Positions 39,801 to 53,494 of a DNA stretch of 64,000 bases are shown piece after piece. The notes beneath the pieces were generated by a model that was not told where the DNA came from, searched no databases, and worked only from the letters and a program-made list of their open reading frames with translations. The DNA is taken from the NCBI GenBank assembly GCA_964019135.1, contig OZ025260.1, positions 35,334,254-35,398,253 of the forward strand. The letters are read 5' to 3'. Each line of letters starts with the position of its first letter. The stretch's first letter is position 1. This DNA is from Arenicola marina. Lineage: Eukaryota > Annelida > Polychaeta > Arenicolidae. The position numbers were made by a program, and so were the translations under genes.

Positions 39801-42800
39801 CGTGGTAGATGAGTAATGTCCGCCCCCCCACCGTAGGCATTGTACTGGTAGAAGAGATGGTTCTGACCCTCGTGCTAGACCAGTCCTGTCCGCCCACCAA
39901 CCGTAGGGATTGTACTGGTAGAAGATATGGTTCTGACCCTTGTGGTTGACCAGTCCTGTCCGCCCACTCACGGTAGGGATTGTACTGGTAGAGGAGATGG
40001 TTCTGACCCTCGTGGTAGAGCAGTCCTGTCCGCCCACCCACCGTAGGGTTGTACTGGTAGAAGAGATGGTTCTGACCTTCGTGGTAGACCGGCCAGTCCT
40101 GTCCGCCCACCCATCGTAGGGATTCTACTGGTAGAAGAGATGGTTTTGACCCTCGTGGTAGATCAGTCCGGTCCGCCCACCCACCGTAGGGTTGTACTGG
40201 TAGAAGAGATGGTTCTGACCCTCGTGGTAGACCAGTCCTGTCCCCCCACCCACCGTAGGGATTGTACCGGTAGAAGAGATGGTTCTGACCTTCGTGGTAG
40301 ACCGGCCAGTCCTGTCCGCCCACCCACCGTAGGATTGTACTGGTAGAAGAGATGGTTCTGACCCTTGTGGTTGACCAGTCCTACCCGCCCACTCACCGTA
40401 GGGATTGCACTGGTAGAAGAGATGGTTCTGACCCCCGTGGTAGACCAGTCCTGTCCGCCCACCCACCGTAGGGTTGTACTGGTAGAAGAGATGGTTCTGA
40501 CCCCCGTGGTAGACCAGTCCTGTCCGCCCACCCACCGTAGGGTTGTACTGGTAGAAGAGATGGTTCTGACCCTCGTGGTAGACCGGCCAGTCCTGTCCGC
40601 CCACCCACCGTAGGGATTGTACTGGGAGAAGAGATGGTTTTGACCCTCGTGGTAGATCAGTCCGGTCCGCCCACCCACCGTAGGGTTGTACGGGTAGAAG
40701 AGATGGTTCTGACCCTCGTGGTAGACCAGTCCTGTCCGCCCACCCACCGTGGGAATTGTACTGGTAGAAGAGATGGTTCTGACCCTCGTATTGATCAGTC
40801 CTGTCCGCCCACCCACCGTAGGGATTTAACTGATAGAAGAGATGGTTTTGACCCTCATGGTAGACCAGTCCTGTCCGCCCACCCACCGTAGGGTTGTACA
40901 GGTAGAAGAGATGGTTCTGACCTTCGTGGTAGACCGGCCAGTCCTGTCCGCCCACCCATCGTAGTGATTGTACTGGTAGAAGATATGATTTTGACCCTCG
41001 TATTAGATCAGTCCTGTCCGCATACCCACCGTAGTGATTGTACTGGTAGAAGAGATGGTTCTGACCCTCGTGGTAGCTAAGTCCGGTCCGCCCACCCACC
41101 GTAGGGTTGTACTGGTAGAAGAGATGGTTCTGACCCTCGTGGTAGACCGGCCAGTCCTGTCCGCCCACCCATCGTAGGGATTCTACTGGTAGAAGAGATG
41201 GTTTTGACCCTAGTGGTAGATCAGTCCGGTCCGCCCACCCACCGTAGGGTTGTACTGGTAGAAGAGATGGTTCTGACCCTCGTGGTAGACCAGTCCTGTC
41301 CACCCACCCACCGTAGGAATTGCACTGGTAGAAGAGATGGTTCTGAACCCCTTGGTAGATGATTCATGTCCGCCCACCCACCGTAGGGATTGTACCGGTA
41401 GAAGAGATGGTTCTGACCCTCGTGGTAGACCAGTCATGTCCGCCCGCCCACCGTAAGGATTGTACTGGTAGAAGAGATTTATTTGACCCTCGTGGTAGAC
41501 CAGTCGTGTCCGCCCACCTACCGCGCGGATTTTACTGGTAGAAGAGGTGATTCTGACCTTTGTGGTTGACCATTCCTGTCGGCCCATTCACCGTAGGGAT
41601 TGTACTGGTAGAAGAGATGGCTCTGACCCTCGTATTAGAACAGTCCTGTCCGGCCACCCACCGTAGGGATTGTACCGGTAGAAGAGATGGTTCTGACCCT
41701 CGTGGTAGACCAGTCCTGTCCGCCCACCCATCGTAGGGATTGTACTGGTAGAAGAGATGGCTTTGACCCTCGTGGTAGATCAGTCCGGTCGGCCCACCCA
41801 CCGTAGGGATTGTACTGGTAGAAGAGATGGTTCTGACACTCGTGGTAGATCAGTCCTGTCCGCCCACCCACCGTTGGGATTGTGCTGGTAGAAGAGATGG
41901 TTCTGACCCTCGTGGTAGACCAGTCCTGTCCGCCCACCCACCGTAGGAATTGTACTGGTAGAAGAGATGGTTCTGAACCTGGTGGTAGATGAGTCATATC
42001 CGCCCACCCACCGTAGGGATTGTACTGGTAGAAGAGATGGTTCTGACCCTTGTGGTTGACCAGTCCTACCCGCCCACTCACCGTAGGGATTGTAATGGTA
42101 GAAGAGATGGTTCTGACCCCCGTGGTAGACCAGTCCCGTCCGCCCACTCACCGTAGGGTTGTACTGGTACAAGAGATGGTTCTGACCCCCGTGGTAGACC
42201 AGTCCTGTCCGCCCACCCACCGTAGGGTTGTACTGGTAGAAGAGATGGTTCTGACCCTCGTGGTAGACCGGCCAGTCCTGTCCGCCCACCCACCGTAGGG
42301 ATTGTACTGGGAGAAGAGATGGTTTTGACCCTCGTGGTAGATCAGTCCGGTCCGCCCACCCACCGTAGGGTTGTGCGGGTAGAAGAGATGGTTCTGACCC
42401 TCGTGGTAGACCAGTCCTGTCCGCCCACCCACCGTGGGAATTGTACTGGTAGAAGAGATGGTTCTGACCCTCGTATTAGATCAGTCCTGTCCGCCCACCC
42501 ACCGTAGGGATTTAACTGATAGAAGAGATGGTTTTGACCCTCATGGTAGACCAGTCCTGTCCGCCCACACACCGTAGGGTTGTACTGGTAGAAGAGATGG
42601 TTCTGACCTTCGTGGTAGACCGGCCAGTCCTGTCCGCCCACCCATCGTAGTGATTGTACTGGTAGAAGATATGGTTTTGACCCTCGTGGTAGATCAGTCC
42701 TGTCCGCCCACCCACCGTAGGAATTGTACTGGTAGAAGAGATGGTTCTGACCCTCGTATTAGATTAGTCCTGTCTACCCACCCACCGTAGGGATTGTACT

Positions 42801-42937
42801 GGCAGAAGAGATTGTTTTGACCCTCGTATTAGATCAGTCCTGTCCGCCCACCCACCGTAGGGTTGTACTGGTAGAAGAGATGGTTCTGACCCTCGTGGTA
42901 GACCAGTCCTGTCCTCCCACCCACCGTAGGAATTGTA
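35982..42937. repeat. 3,513/3,443-bp higher-order repeat, two tandem copies differing by one monomer
   Basis: Copy 1 is about 35,982-39,494 (3,513 bp) and copy 2 about 39,495-42,937 (3,443 bp). The offset is 3,513 up to about 36,380 and 3,443 after that, because copy 2 lacks exactly one 70-bp monomer: near 39,890 it joins GTCCGC of one unit to CCACCAACC of the next. From there to 42.9 kb the copies are almost identical. The 392-residue minus-strand translations at 36,682-37,860 and 40,125-41,303 differ at only three positions. Confidence 0.86.
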
Positions 42938-45900
42938 CTGGTAGAAAAGATGGTTCTGAACCTCGTGGTAGATGAGTCATGTCCGCCCACCCACAGTATG
43001 GATTGTACCGGTAGAAGAGATGGTTCTGACCCTCGTGGTAGACGAGTCATGTCCGCCCGCCCACCGTAAGGATTGTACTGGTAGAAGAGATGGATTTGAC
43101 CCTCGTTGTAGACCAGTCGTGTTCGCCCACCTACCGTACGGATTTTACTGGTAGAAGAGGTGATTCTGACCTTTGAGGTTGACCATTCCTGTCGGCCCAT
43201 TCACCATAGGGATTGTACTGGTAGAAGATATGGTTTTGACCCTCGTGGTAGATCAGTCCTGTCCGCCCACCCACCGTAGGAATTGTGCTGGCAGAAGAGA
43301 TGGTTCTGAACCTCGTGGTAGATGAATCATGTCCGCCCACCCACCGTAGGGATATTACTGGTAGAAGAGATGGTTTTGACCCTCGTATTAGATTAGTCCT
43401 GTCTACCCACCCACCGTAGGGATTGTACTGGCAGAAGAGATTGTTTTGACCCTCGTATTAGATCAGTCCTGTCCGCCCACCCACCGTAGGGTTGTACTGT
43501 TAGAAGAGATGGTTCTGACCCTCGTGGTAGACCAGTCCTGTCCTCCCACCCACCGTAGGAATTGTACTGGTAGAAGAGATGGTTCTGAACCTCGTGGTAG
43601 ATGAGTCATGTCCGCCCACCCACCGTAGGGATTGTACCGGTAGAAGAGATGGTTCTGACCCTCGTGGTAGACCAGTCATGTCCGCCCGCCCACCGTAAGG
43701 ATTGTACTGGTAGAAGAGATGGATTTGACCCTCGTGGTAGACCAGTCGTGTTCGCCCACCTACCGTACGGATTTTACTGGTAGAAGAGGTGATTCTGACC
43801 TTTGTGGTTGACCATTCCTGTCGGCCCATTCACCGTAGGGATTGTACTGGTAGAAGAGATGGTTCTGACCCTCGTATTAGAACAGTCCTGTCCGGCCACC
43901 CACCGCAGGAATTGTGCCGGTAGAAGAGATGGTTCTGACCCTCGTGGTAGACCAGTCCTGTCCGCCCACCCATCGTAGGGATTGTACTGGTAGAAGAGAT
44001 GGCTTTGACCCTCGTGGTAGATCAGTCCGGTCCGCCCACCAACCGTAGGGATTGTACTGGTAGAAGAATTGTTTATGACCCTCGTGGTAGATCAGTCCTG
44101 TCCGCCCACTCACCGTAGGGATTGTACTGGTAGAAGAGATGGTTCTGACCCTCGTGGTAGACCAGTCGTGTCCGCCCACCCACCGTACGGATTGTACTGG
44201 TAGAAGAGATGGTTCTGACCCCCGTGGTAGACCAGTCATGTCGGCCCACCCATCGTAGGGATTGTACTGGTAGAAGAGATGGTTTTGACCCTCTTATTAG
44301 ACCAGTCGTGTCCGCCCACCAACCGTAGGGATTGTACTGGTAGAAGAGATGGTTCTGACCCTCGTGGTAGATCAGTCCGGTCCGCCCACGCACCGTAGGA
44401 TTGTACCGGTAGAAGAGATGGTTCTGACCCTCGTGGTAGACCAGTCCTGTCCGCCCACCCATCGTAGGGATTGTACTGGTAGAAGAGATGGTTCTGACCC
44501 TCGTGGTAGACCGGTCAGTCCTGTCCGCCCACCCACCGTAGGGATTGTACTGGGAGAAGAGATGGTTTTGACCCTCGTGGTAGATCAGTCCGGTCCGCCC
44601 ACCCACGGTAGGGTTGTACGGGTAGAAGAGATGGTTCTGACCCTCGTGGTAGACCAGTCCTGTCCGCCCACCCACCGTGGAAATTGTACTGGTAGAAGAG
44701 ATGGTTCTGACCCTCGTATTAGATCAGTCCTGTCCGCCCACCCACCGTAGGGATTTAACTGATAGAAGAGATGGTTTTGACCCTCATGGTAGACCAGTCC
44801 TGTCCGCCCACCCACCGTAGGGTTGTACTGGTAGAGGAGATGGTTCTGACCTTCGTGGTAGACCGGCCAGTCCTGTCCGCCCACCCATCGTAGTGATTGT
44901 ACTGGTAGAAGATATGGTTTTGACCCTCGTGGTAGATCAGTCCTGTCCGCCCACCCACCGTAGGAATTGTGCTGGCAGAAGAGATGGTTCTGAACCTCGT
45001 GGTAGATGAATCATGTCCGCCCACCCACTGTAGGGAGATTACTGGTAGAAGAGATGGTTTTGACCCTCGTATTAGATTAGTCCTGTCTACCCACCCACCG
45101 TAGGGATTGTACTGGCAGAAGAGATTGTTTTGACCCTCGTATTAGATCAGTCCTGTCCGCCCACCCACCGTAGGGTTGTACTGGTAGAAGAGATGGTTCT
45201 GACCCTCGTGGTAGACCAGTCCTGTCCTCCCACCCACCGTAGGAATTGTACTGGTAGAAGAGATGGTTCTGAACCTCGTGGTAGATGAGTCATGTCCGCC
45301 CACCCACCGTAGGGATTGTACCGGTAGAAGAGATGGTTCTGACCCTCGTGGTAGACCAGTCATATCCGCCCGCCCACCGTAAGGATTGTACTGGTAGAAG
45401 AGATGGATTTGACCCTCGTGGTAGACCAGTCGTGTTCGCCCACCTACCGTACGGATTTTACTGGTAGAAGAGGTGATTCTGACCTTTGTGGTTGACCATT
45501 CCTGTCGGCCCATTCACCGTAGGGATTGTACTGGTAGAAGAGTTGTTTATGACCCTCGTGGTAGATCAGTCCTGTCCGCCCACCCACCGTTGGGATTGTA
45601 CTGGTAGAAGAGATGGTTCTGACCCTCGTGGTAGACCAGTCGTGTCCGCCCATCCACCGTACGGATTGTACTGGTAGAAGAGATGGTTCTGACCCCCGTG
45701 GTAGACCAGTCATGTCGGCCCACCCATCGTAGGGATTGTACTGGTAGAAGAGTTGTTTATGACCCTCGTGGTAGATCAGTCCTGTCCGCCCACCCACCGT
45801 TGGGATTGTACTGGTAGAAGAGATGGTTCTGACCCTCGTGGTAGACCAGTCCTGTCCGCCCACCCACCGTGGGAATTGTACTGGTAGAAGAGATGGTTCT

Positions 45901-48900
45901 GACCCTCGTATTAGATCAGTCCTGTCCGCCCACCCACCGTAGGGATTTAACTGATAGAAGAGATGGTTTTGACCCTCATGGTAGACCAGTCCTGTCCGCC
46001 CACCCACCGTAGGGTTGTACTGGTAGAAGAGATGGTTCTGACCTTCGTGGTAGACCGGCCAGTCCTGTCCGCCCACCCATCGTAGTCATTGTACTGGTAG
46101 AAGATATGGTTTTGACCCTCGTGGTAGATCAGTCCTGTCCGCCCACCCACCGTAGGAATTGTGCTGGCAGAAGAGATGGTTCTGAACCTCGTGGTAGATG
46201 AATCATGTCCGCCCACCCACCGTAGGGATATTACTTGTAGAAGAGATGGTTTTGACCCTCGTATTAGATTAGTCCTGTCTACCCACCCACCGTAGGGATT
46301 GTACTGTTAGAAGAGATGGTTCTGACCCTCGTGGTAGACCAGTCCTGTCCTCCCACCCACCGTAGGAATTGTACTGGTAGAAGAGATGGTTCTGACCCTC
46401 GTATTAGAACAGTCCTGTCCGGCCACCCACCGTAGGAATTGTACCGGTAGAAGAGATGGTTCTGACCCTCGTGGTAGACCAGTCCTGTCCGCCCACCCAT
46501 CGTAGGGATTGTACTGGTAGAAGAGATGGCTTTGACCCTCGTGGTAGATCAGTCCGGTCCGCCCACCAACCGTAGGGATTGTACTGGTAGAAGAGTTGTT
46601 TATGACCCTCGTGGTAGATCAGTCCTGTCCGCCCACCCACCGTAGGGATTGTACTGGTAGAAGAGATGGTTCTGACCCTCGTGGTAGACCAGTCGTGTCC
46701 GCCCACCCACCGTACGGATTGTACTGGTAGAAGAGATGGTTCTGACCCCCGTGGTAGACCAGTCATGTCGGCCCACCCATCGTAGGGATTGTACTGGTAG
46801 AAGAGATGGTTTTGACCCTCTTATTAGACCAGTCGTGTCCGCCCACCAACCGTAGGGATTGTACTGGTAGAAGAGATGGTTCTGACCCTCGTGGTAGATC
46901 AGTCCGGTCCGCCCACGCACCGTAGGATTGTACCGGTAGAAGAGATGGTTCTGACCCTCGTGGTAGACCAGTCCTGTCCGCCCACCCATCGTAGGGATTG
47001 TACTGGTAGAAGAGATGGTTCTGACCCTCGTGGTAGACCGGTCAGTCCTGTCCGCCCACCCACCGTAGGGATTGTACTGGGAGAAGAGATGATTTTGACC
47101 CTCGTGGTAGATCAGTCCGGTCCGCCCACCCACGGTAGGGTTGTACGGGTAGAAGAGATGGTTCTGACCCTCGTGGTAGACCAGTCCTGTCCGCCCACCC
47201 ACCGTGGGAATTGTACTTGTAGAAGAGATGGTTCTGACCCTCGTATTAGATCAGTCCTGTCCGCCCACCCACCGTAGGGATTAAACTGATAGAAGAGATG
47301 GTTTTGACCCTCATGGTAGACCAGTCCTGTCCGCCCACCCACCGTAGGGTTGTACTGGTAGAGGAGATGGTTCTGACCTTCGTGGTAGACCGGCCAGTCC
47401 TGTCCGCCCACCCATCGTAGTGATTGTACTGGTAGAAGATATGGTTTTGACCCTCGTGGTAGATCAGTCCTGTCCGCCCACCCACCGTAGGAATTGTGCT
47501 GGCAGAGGAGATGGTTCTGAACCTCGTGGTAGATGAATCATGTCCGCCCACCCACTGTAGGGAGATTACTGGTAGAAGAGATGGTTTTGACCCTCGTATT
47601 AGATTAGTCCTGTCTACCCACCCACCGTAGGGATTGTACTGGCAGAAGAGATTGTTTTGACCCTCGTATTAGATCAGTCCTGTCCGCCCACCCACCGTAG
47701 GGTTGTACTGGTAGAAGAGATGGTTCTGACCCTCGTGGTAGACCAGTCCTGTCCTCCCACCCACCGTAGGAATTGTACTGGTAGAAGAGATGGTTCTGAA
47801 CCTCGTGGTAGATGAGTCATGTCCGCCCACCCACCGTAGGGATTGTACCGGTAGAAGAGATGGTTCTGACCCTCGTGGTAGACCAGTCATGTCCGCCCGC
47901 CCACCGTAAGGATTGTACTGGTAGAAGAGATGGATTTGACCCTCGTGGTAGACCAGTCGTGTTCGCCCACCTACCGTACGGATTTTACTGGTAGAAGAGG
48001 TGATTCTGACCTTTGTGGTTGACCATTCCTGTCGGCCCATTCACCGTAGGGATTGTACTGGTAGAAGAGTTGTTTATGACCCTCGCGGTAGATCAGTCCT
48101 GTCCGCCCACCCACCGTTGGGATTGTACTGGTAGAAGAGATGGTTCTGACCCTCGTGGTAGACCAGTCGTGTTCGCCCACCTACCGTACGGATTTTACTG
48201 GTAGAAGAGGTGATTCTGACCCTTGTGGTTGACCATTCCTGTCGGCCCATTCACCGTAGGGATTGTACTGGTAGAAGAGATGGTTCTGACCCTCGTATTA
48301 GAACAGTCCTGTCCGGCCAATCACCGTAGGAATTGTACCGGTAGAAGAGATGGTTCTGACCCTCGTGGTAGACCAGTCCTGTCCGCCCACCCATCGTAGG
48401 GATTGTACTGGTAGAAGAGATGGCTTTGACCCTCGTGGTAGATCAGTCCGGTCCGCCCACCAACCGTAGGGATTGTACTGGTAGAAGAGTTGTTTATGAC
48501 CCTCGTGGTAGATCAGTCCTGTCCGCCCACCCACCGTAGGGATTGTACTGGTAGAAGAGATGGTTCTGACCCTCGTGGTAGACCAGTCGTGTCCGCCCAC
48601 CCACCGTACGGATTGTACTGGTAGAAGAGATGGTTCTGACCCCCGTGGTAGACCAGTCATGTCGGCCCACCCATCGTAGGGATTGTACTGGTAGAAGAGA
48701 TGGTTTTGACCCTCTTATTAGACCAGTCGTGTCCGCCCACCAACCGTAGGGATTGTACTGGTAGAAGAGATGGTTCTGACCCTCGTGGTAGATCAGTCCG
48801 GTCCGCCCACGCACCGTAGGATTGTACCGGTAGAAGAGATGGTTCTGACCCTCGTGGTAGACCAGTCCTGTCCGCCCACCCATCGTAGGGATTGTACTGG

Positions 48901-51900
48901 TAGAAGAGATGGTTCTGACCCTCGTGGTAGACCGGTCAGTCCTGTCCGCCCACCCACCGTAGGGATTGTACTGGGAGAAGAGATGGTTTTGACCCTCGTG
49001 GTAGATCAGTCCGGTCCGCCCACCCACGGTAGGGTTGTACGGGTAGAAGAGATGGTTCTGACCCTCGTGGTAGACCAGTCCTGTCCGCCCACCCACCGTG
49101 GGAATTGTACTTGTAGAAGAGATGGTTCTGACCCTCGTATTAAATCAGTCCTGTCCGCCCACCCACCGTAGGGATTTATCTGATAGAAGAGATGGTTTTG
49201 ACCCTCATGGTAGACCAGTCCTGTCCGCCCACCCACCGTAGGGTTGTACTGGTAGAGGAGATGGTTCTGACCTTCGTGGTAGACCGGCCAGTCCTGTCCG
49301 CCCACCCATCGTAGTGATTGTACTGGTAGAAGATATGGTTTTGACCCTCGTGGTAGATCAGTCCTGTCCGCCCACCCACCGTAGGAATTGTGCTGGCAGA
49401 AGAGATGGTTCTGAACCTCGTGGTAGATGAATCATGTCCGCCCACCCACTGTAGGGAGATTACTGGTAGAAGAGATGGTTTTGACCCTCGTATTAGATTA
49501 GTCCTGTCTACCCACCCACCGTAGGGATTGTACTGGGAGAAGTGATTGTTTTGACCCTCGTATTAGATCAGTCCTGTCCGCCCACCCAACGTAGGGTTGT
49601 ACTGGTAGAAGAGATGGTTCTGACCCTCGTGGTAGACCAGTCCTGTCCTCCCACCCACCGTAGGAATTGTACTGGTAGAAGAGATGGTTCTGAACCTCGT
49701 GGTAGATGAGTCATGTCCGCCCACCCACCGTAGGGATTGTACCGGTAGAAGAGATGGTTCTGACCCTCGTGGTAGACCAGTCATGTCCGCCCGCCCACCG
49801 TAAGGATTGTACTGGTAGAAGAGATGGATTTGACCCTCGTGGTAGACCAGTCGTGTTCGCCCACCTACCGTACGGATTTTACTGGTAGAAGAGGTGATTC
49901 TGACCTTTGTGGTTGACCATTCCTCTCGGCCCATTCACCGTAGGGATTGTACTGGTAGAAGAGTTGTTTATGACCCTCGTGGTAGATCAGTCCTGTCCGC
50001 CCACCCACCGTTGGGATTGTACTGGTAGAAGAGATGGTTCTGACCCTCGTGGTAGACCAGTCGTGTCCGCCCACCCACCGTACGGATTGTACTGGTAGAA
50101 GAGATGGTTCTGACCCCCGTGGTAGACCAGTCATGTCGGCCCACCCATCGTAGGGATTGTACTGGTAGAAGAGATGGTTTTGACCCTCTTATTAGACCAG
50201 TCGTGTCCGCCCACCAACCGTAGGGATTGTACTGGTAGAAGAGATGGTTCTGACCCTCGTGGTAGATCAGTCCGGTCCGCCCACGCACCGTAGGATTGTA
50301 CTGGTAGAGGAGGTGGTTCTGACCTTCGTGGTAGACCGGCCAGTCCTGTCTGCCCACCCATCGTAGGGATTCTACTGGTAGAAGAGATGGTTTTGACCCT
50401 CGTGGTAGATCAGTCCGGTCCGCCCACCCACCGTAGGGTTGTACTGGTAGAAGAGATGGTTCTGACCCTCGTGGTAGACCAGTCCTGTCCGCCCACCCAC
50501 CGTAGGAATTGCACTGGTAGAAGAGATGGTTCTGAACCTCGTGGTAGGTGAGTCATGTCCGCCCACCCACCGTAGGGATTGTACTGGTAGAAGAGATGGT
50601 TCTGACTCTCGTGGTAGACCAGTCATGTCCGCCCGCCCATCGCAAAGATTGTACTGGTAGAAGAGATGGATTTGACACTCGTGGTAGATCAGTTCCCTCC
50701 GCCCACCCACCGTCGGGATTGTACTGGTAGAAGAGATGGTTCTGAGCCTCGTGGTAGATGAGTCCGGTTCGCCCACCCATCGTAGGCATTGTACTGATAG
50801 AAAAGATGGTTTTGACCCTCGTGGTAGATCAGTCCGGTCCGCCCACCCACCGTAGGGTTTGTACTGGTAGAAGAGATGGTTCTGAACCTCGTGGTAGATG
50901 AATCATGTCCGCCCACCCACTGTAGGGAGATTACTGGTAGAAGAGATGGTTTTGACCCTCGTATTAGATTAGTCCTGTCTACCCACCCACCGTAGGGATT
51001 GTACTGGCAGAAGAGATTGTTTTGACCCTCGTATTAGATCAGTCCTGTCCGCCCACCCACCGTAGGGTTGTACTGGTAGAAGAGATGGTTCTGACCCTCG
51101 TGGTAGACCAGTCCTGTCCTCCCACCCACCGTAGGAATTGTACTGGTAGAAGAGATGGTTCTGAACCTCGTGGTAGATGAGTCATGTCCGCCCACCCACC
51201 GTAGGGATTGTACCGGTAGAAGAGATGGTTCTGACCCTCGTGGTAGACCAGTCATGTCCGCCCGCCCACCGTAAGGATTGTACTGGTAGAAGAGATGGAT
51301 TTGACCCTCGTGGTAGACCAGTCGTGTTCGCCCACCTACCGTACGGATTTTACTGGTAGAAGAGGTGATTCTGACCTTTGTGGTTGACCATTCCTGTCGG
51401 CCCATTCACCGTAGGGATTGTACTGGTAGAAGAGATGGTTCTGACCCTCGTGGTAGACCAGTCGTGTCCGCCCACCCACCGTACGGATTGTACTGGTAGA
51501 AGAGATGGTTCTGACCCTCTTATTAGACCAGTCGTGTCCGCCCACCAACCGTAGGGATTGTACTGGTAGAAGAGATGGTTCTGACCCTCGTGGTAGATCA
51601 GTCCGGTCCGCCCACGCACCGTAGGATTGTACTGGTAGAGGAGGTGGTTCTGACCTTCGTGGTAGACCGGCCAGTCCTGTCTGCCCACCCATCGTAGGGA
51701 TTCTACTGGTAGAAGAGATGGTTTTGACCCTCGTGGTAGATCAGTCCGGTCCGCCCACCCACCGTAGGGTTGTACTGGTAGAAGAGATGGTTCTGACCCT
51801 CGTGGTAGACCAGTCCTGTCCGCCCACCCACCGTAGGAATTGCACTGGTAGAAGAGATGGTTCTGAACCTCGTGGTAGGTGAGTCATGTCCGCCCACCCA

Positions 51901-52190
51901 CCGTAGGGATTGTACTGGTAGAAGAGATGGTTCTGACTCTCGTGGTAGACCAGTCATGTCCGCCCGCCCATCGTAAGGATTGTACTGGTAGAAGAGATGG
52001 ATTTGACACTCGTGGTAGATCAGTTCCCTCCGCCCACCCACCGTCGGGATTGTACTGGTTGAAGAGATGGTTCTGAGCCTCGTGGTAGATGAGTCCGGTT
52101 CGCCCACCCATCGTAGGCATTGTACTGATAGAAAAGATGGTTTTGACCCTCGTGGTAGATCAGTCCGGTCCGCCCACCCACCGTAGGGTT
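36001..52190. repeat. Satellite array, zone II
   Basis: The same ~70-bp satellite with a different set of diagnostic monomers. The GGATTTAACTGATAGAAG variant occurs at about 37.4, 39.1, 40.8, 42.5, 44.8, 46.0 and 47.3 kb, with a close variant at 49.2 kb and one outlier near 2.6 kb. A variant with TTGTTTATGACC in place of TGGTTCTGACC is confined to about 44.0-50.0 kb (seven seen). The CCCTGACGG marker of zone I is absent. The 69-, 70- and 74-bp forms all persist, and the 74-70-69 cassette is last seen near 51.7 kb. The zone consists mostly of the 3,513/3,443-bp tandem pair and the variable-length block family listed separately. No gene or foreign insertion was seen. Confidence 0.95.
42938..51420. 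repeat. Variable-length higher-order block family
   Basis: One ordered block of variants, anchored on ATGAGTCATGTCCGCC followed by a GTACCGG unit, starts near 42,972, 43,601, 45,285, 47,812, 49,706 and 51,177. Spacings are 629, 1,684, 2,527, 1,894 and 1,471 bp, or about 9, 24, 36, 27 and 21 monomers. The 45.3-, 47.8- and 49.7-kb copies share long near-identical stretches (for example about 44.07-44.68, 46.60-47.20 and 48.49-49.10 kb). The spacing differences come from whole-monomer gains and losses inside the block. Confidence 0.8.
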
Positions 52191-52219
52191 TGTACTGGTA
52201 GAAGAGATGGTTCTGACCT
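50185..52219. repeat. Duplication in a 1,331-bp register (19 monomers)
   Basis: About 704 bp at 50,185-50,888 recurs at 51,516-52,219. Shared rare variants include CAGTTCCCTCCGCCC (near 50,690 and 52,021), CCGTCGGGATTG and TGATAGAAAAGATGG. The copies diverge after GGGTTTGTACTGG, where one continues with zone II units and the other with zone III units. This makes it the zone II/III transition. Confidence 0.78.
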
Positions 52220-53494
52220 TCGTGGTAGACCAGTCCTGTCCGCCCACCCATCTTAGGGATTGTACTGGTGGAAGAGATGGTTTTGACCCTCTTATTAGAC
52301 CAGTCGTGTCCGCCCACCAACCGTAGGGATTGTACTGGTAGTAGCGATGATTTTGACCCTCGTGGTAGACCAGTCCTGTCTGCCCTCCCACCGAAGGGAT
52401 TGCGCTGGTAGAAGAGATGGTTCTGACCCTCGTGGTAGACCAGTCCTGTCCGCCCACCCATTGTAGGGATTGTTCTGGCAGAAGGGATGGTTTTGACCCT
52501 CGTGGTAGATCAGTCCTGTCCGCCCACCCATGGTAGGGATTGTACTGGTAGAAGTGATGGTTTTGACACTCGTGGTAGATCAGTCCTGTCCGACCACCCA
52601 CCGTTCGGATTGTACTGGTAGAAGAGATGGTTCTGACCCTCGTGGTAGACCAGTCCTGTACCCCCACCCACCGTTCGGATTGTACTGGTAGAAGAGATGG
52701 TTCTGACCCTCGTGGTAGACCAGTCCTGTCCGTCCACCCAATGTAGGGATTGTACTGGTGGAAGGGATGGTTCTGACCCTCGTGGTAGACCAGTCCTGTC
52801 CGCCCATCCACCGTAGGAATTGTACTGGTAGTAGCGATGATTTTGACCCTCGTGGTAGACCAGTCCTGTCTGCCCTCCCACCGAAGGGATTGTACTGGTA
52901 GAAGAGATGGTTCTGACCCTCGTGGTAGACCAGTCCTGTCCGCCCACCCATTATAGGGATTGTACTCGTAGAAGGGATGGTTTTGACCCTCGTGGTAGAT
53001 CAGTCCTGTCCGTCCACCCAATGTAGGGATTGTACTGGTGGAAGGGATGGTTCTGACCCTCGTGGTAGACCAGTCCTGTCCGCCCATCCACCGTAGGAAT
53101 TGTACTGGTAGTAGCGATGATTTTGACCCTCGTGGTAGACCAGTCCTGTCTGCCCTCCCACCGAAGGGATTGTACTGGTAGAAGAGATGGTTCTGACCCT
53201 CGTGGTAGACCAGTCCTGTCCGCCCACCCATTGTAGGGATTGTTCTGGCAGAAGGGATGGTTTTGACCTTCGTGGTAGATCAGTCCTGTCCGCCCACCCA
53301 CCCTAGGGATTGTACTGGTGGAATAGATGGTTTTGACCCTCGTATTAGATCAGCCCTGTCCGCCCACCCACCGTTGGGATTGTACTGATAAAAGAGATGG
53401 TTCTGAACCTTGTGGTTGACCAGTCCTGTCCGCCCACTCACCGAAGGGTTTGTACTGGTAGAAGAGATGGTTCTGACCCTCGTGGTAGAGCAGT

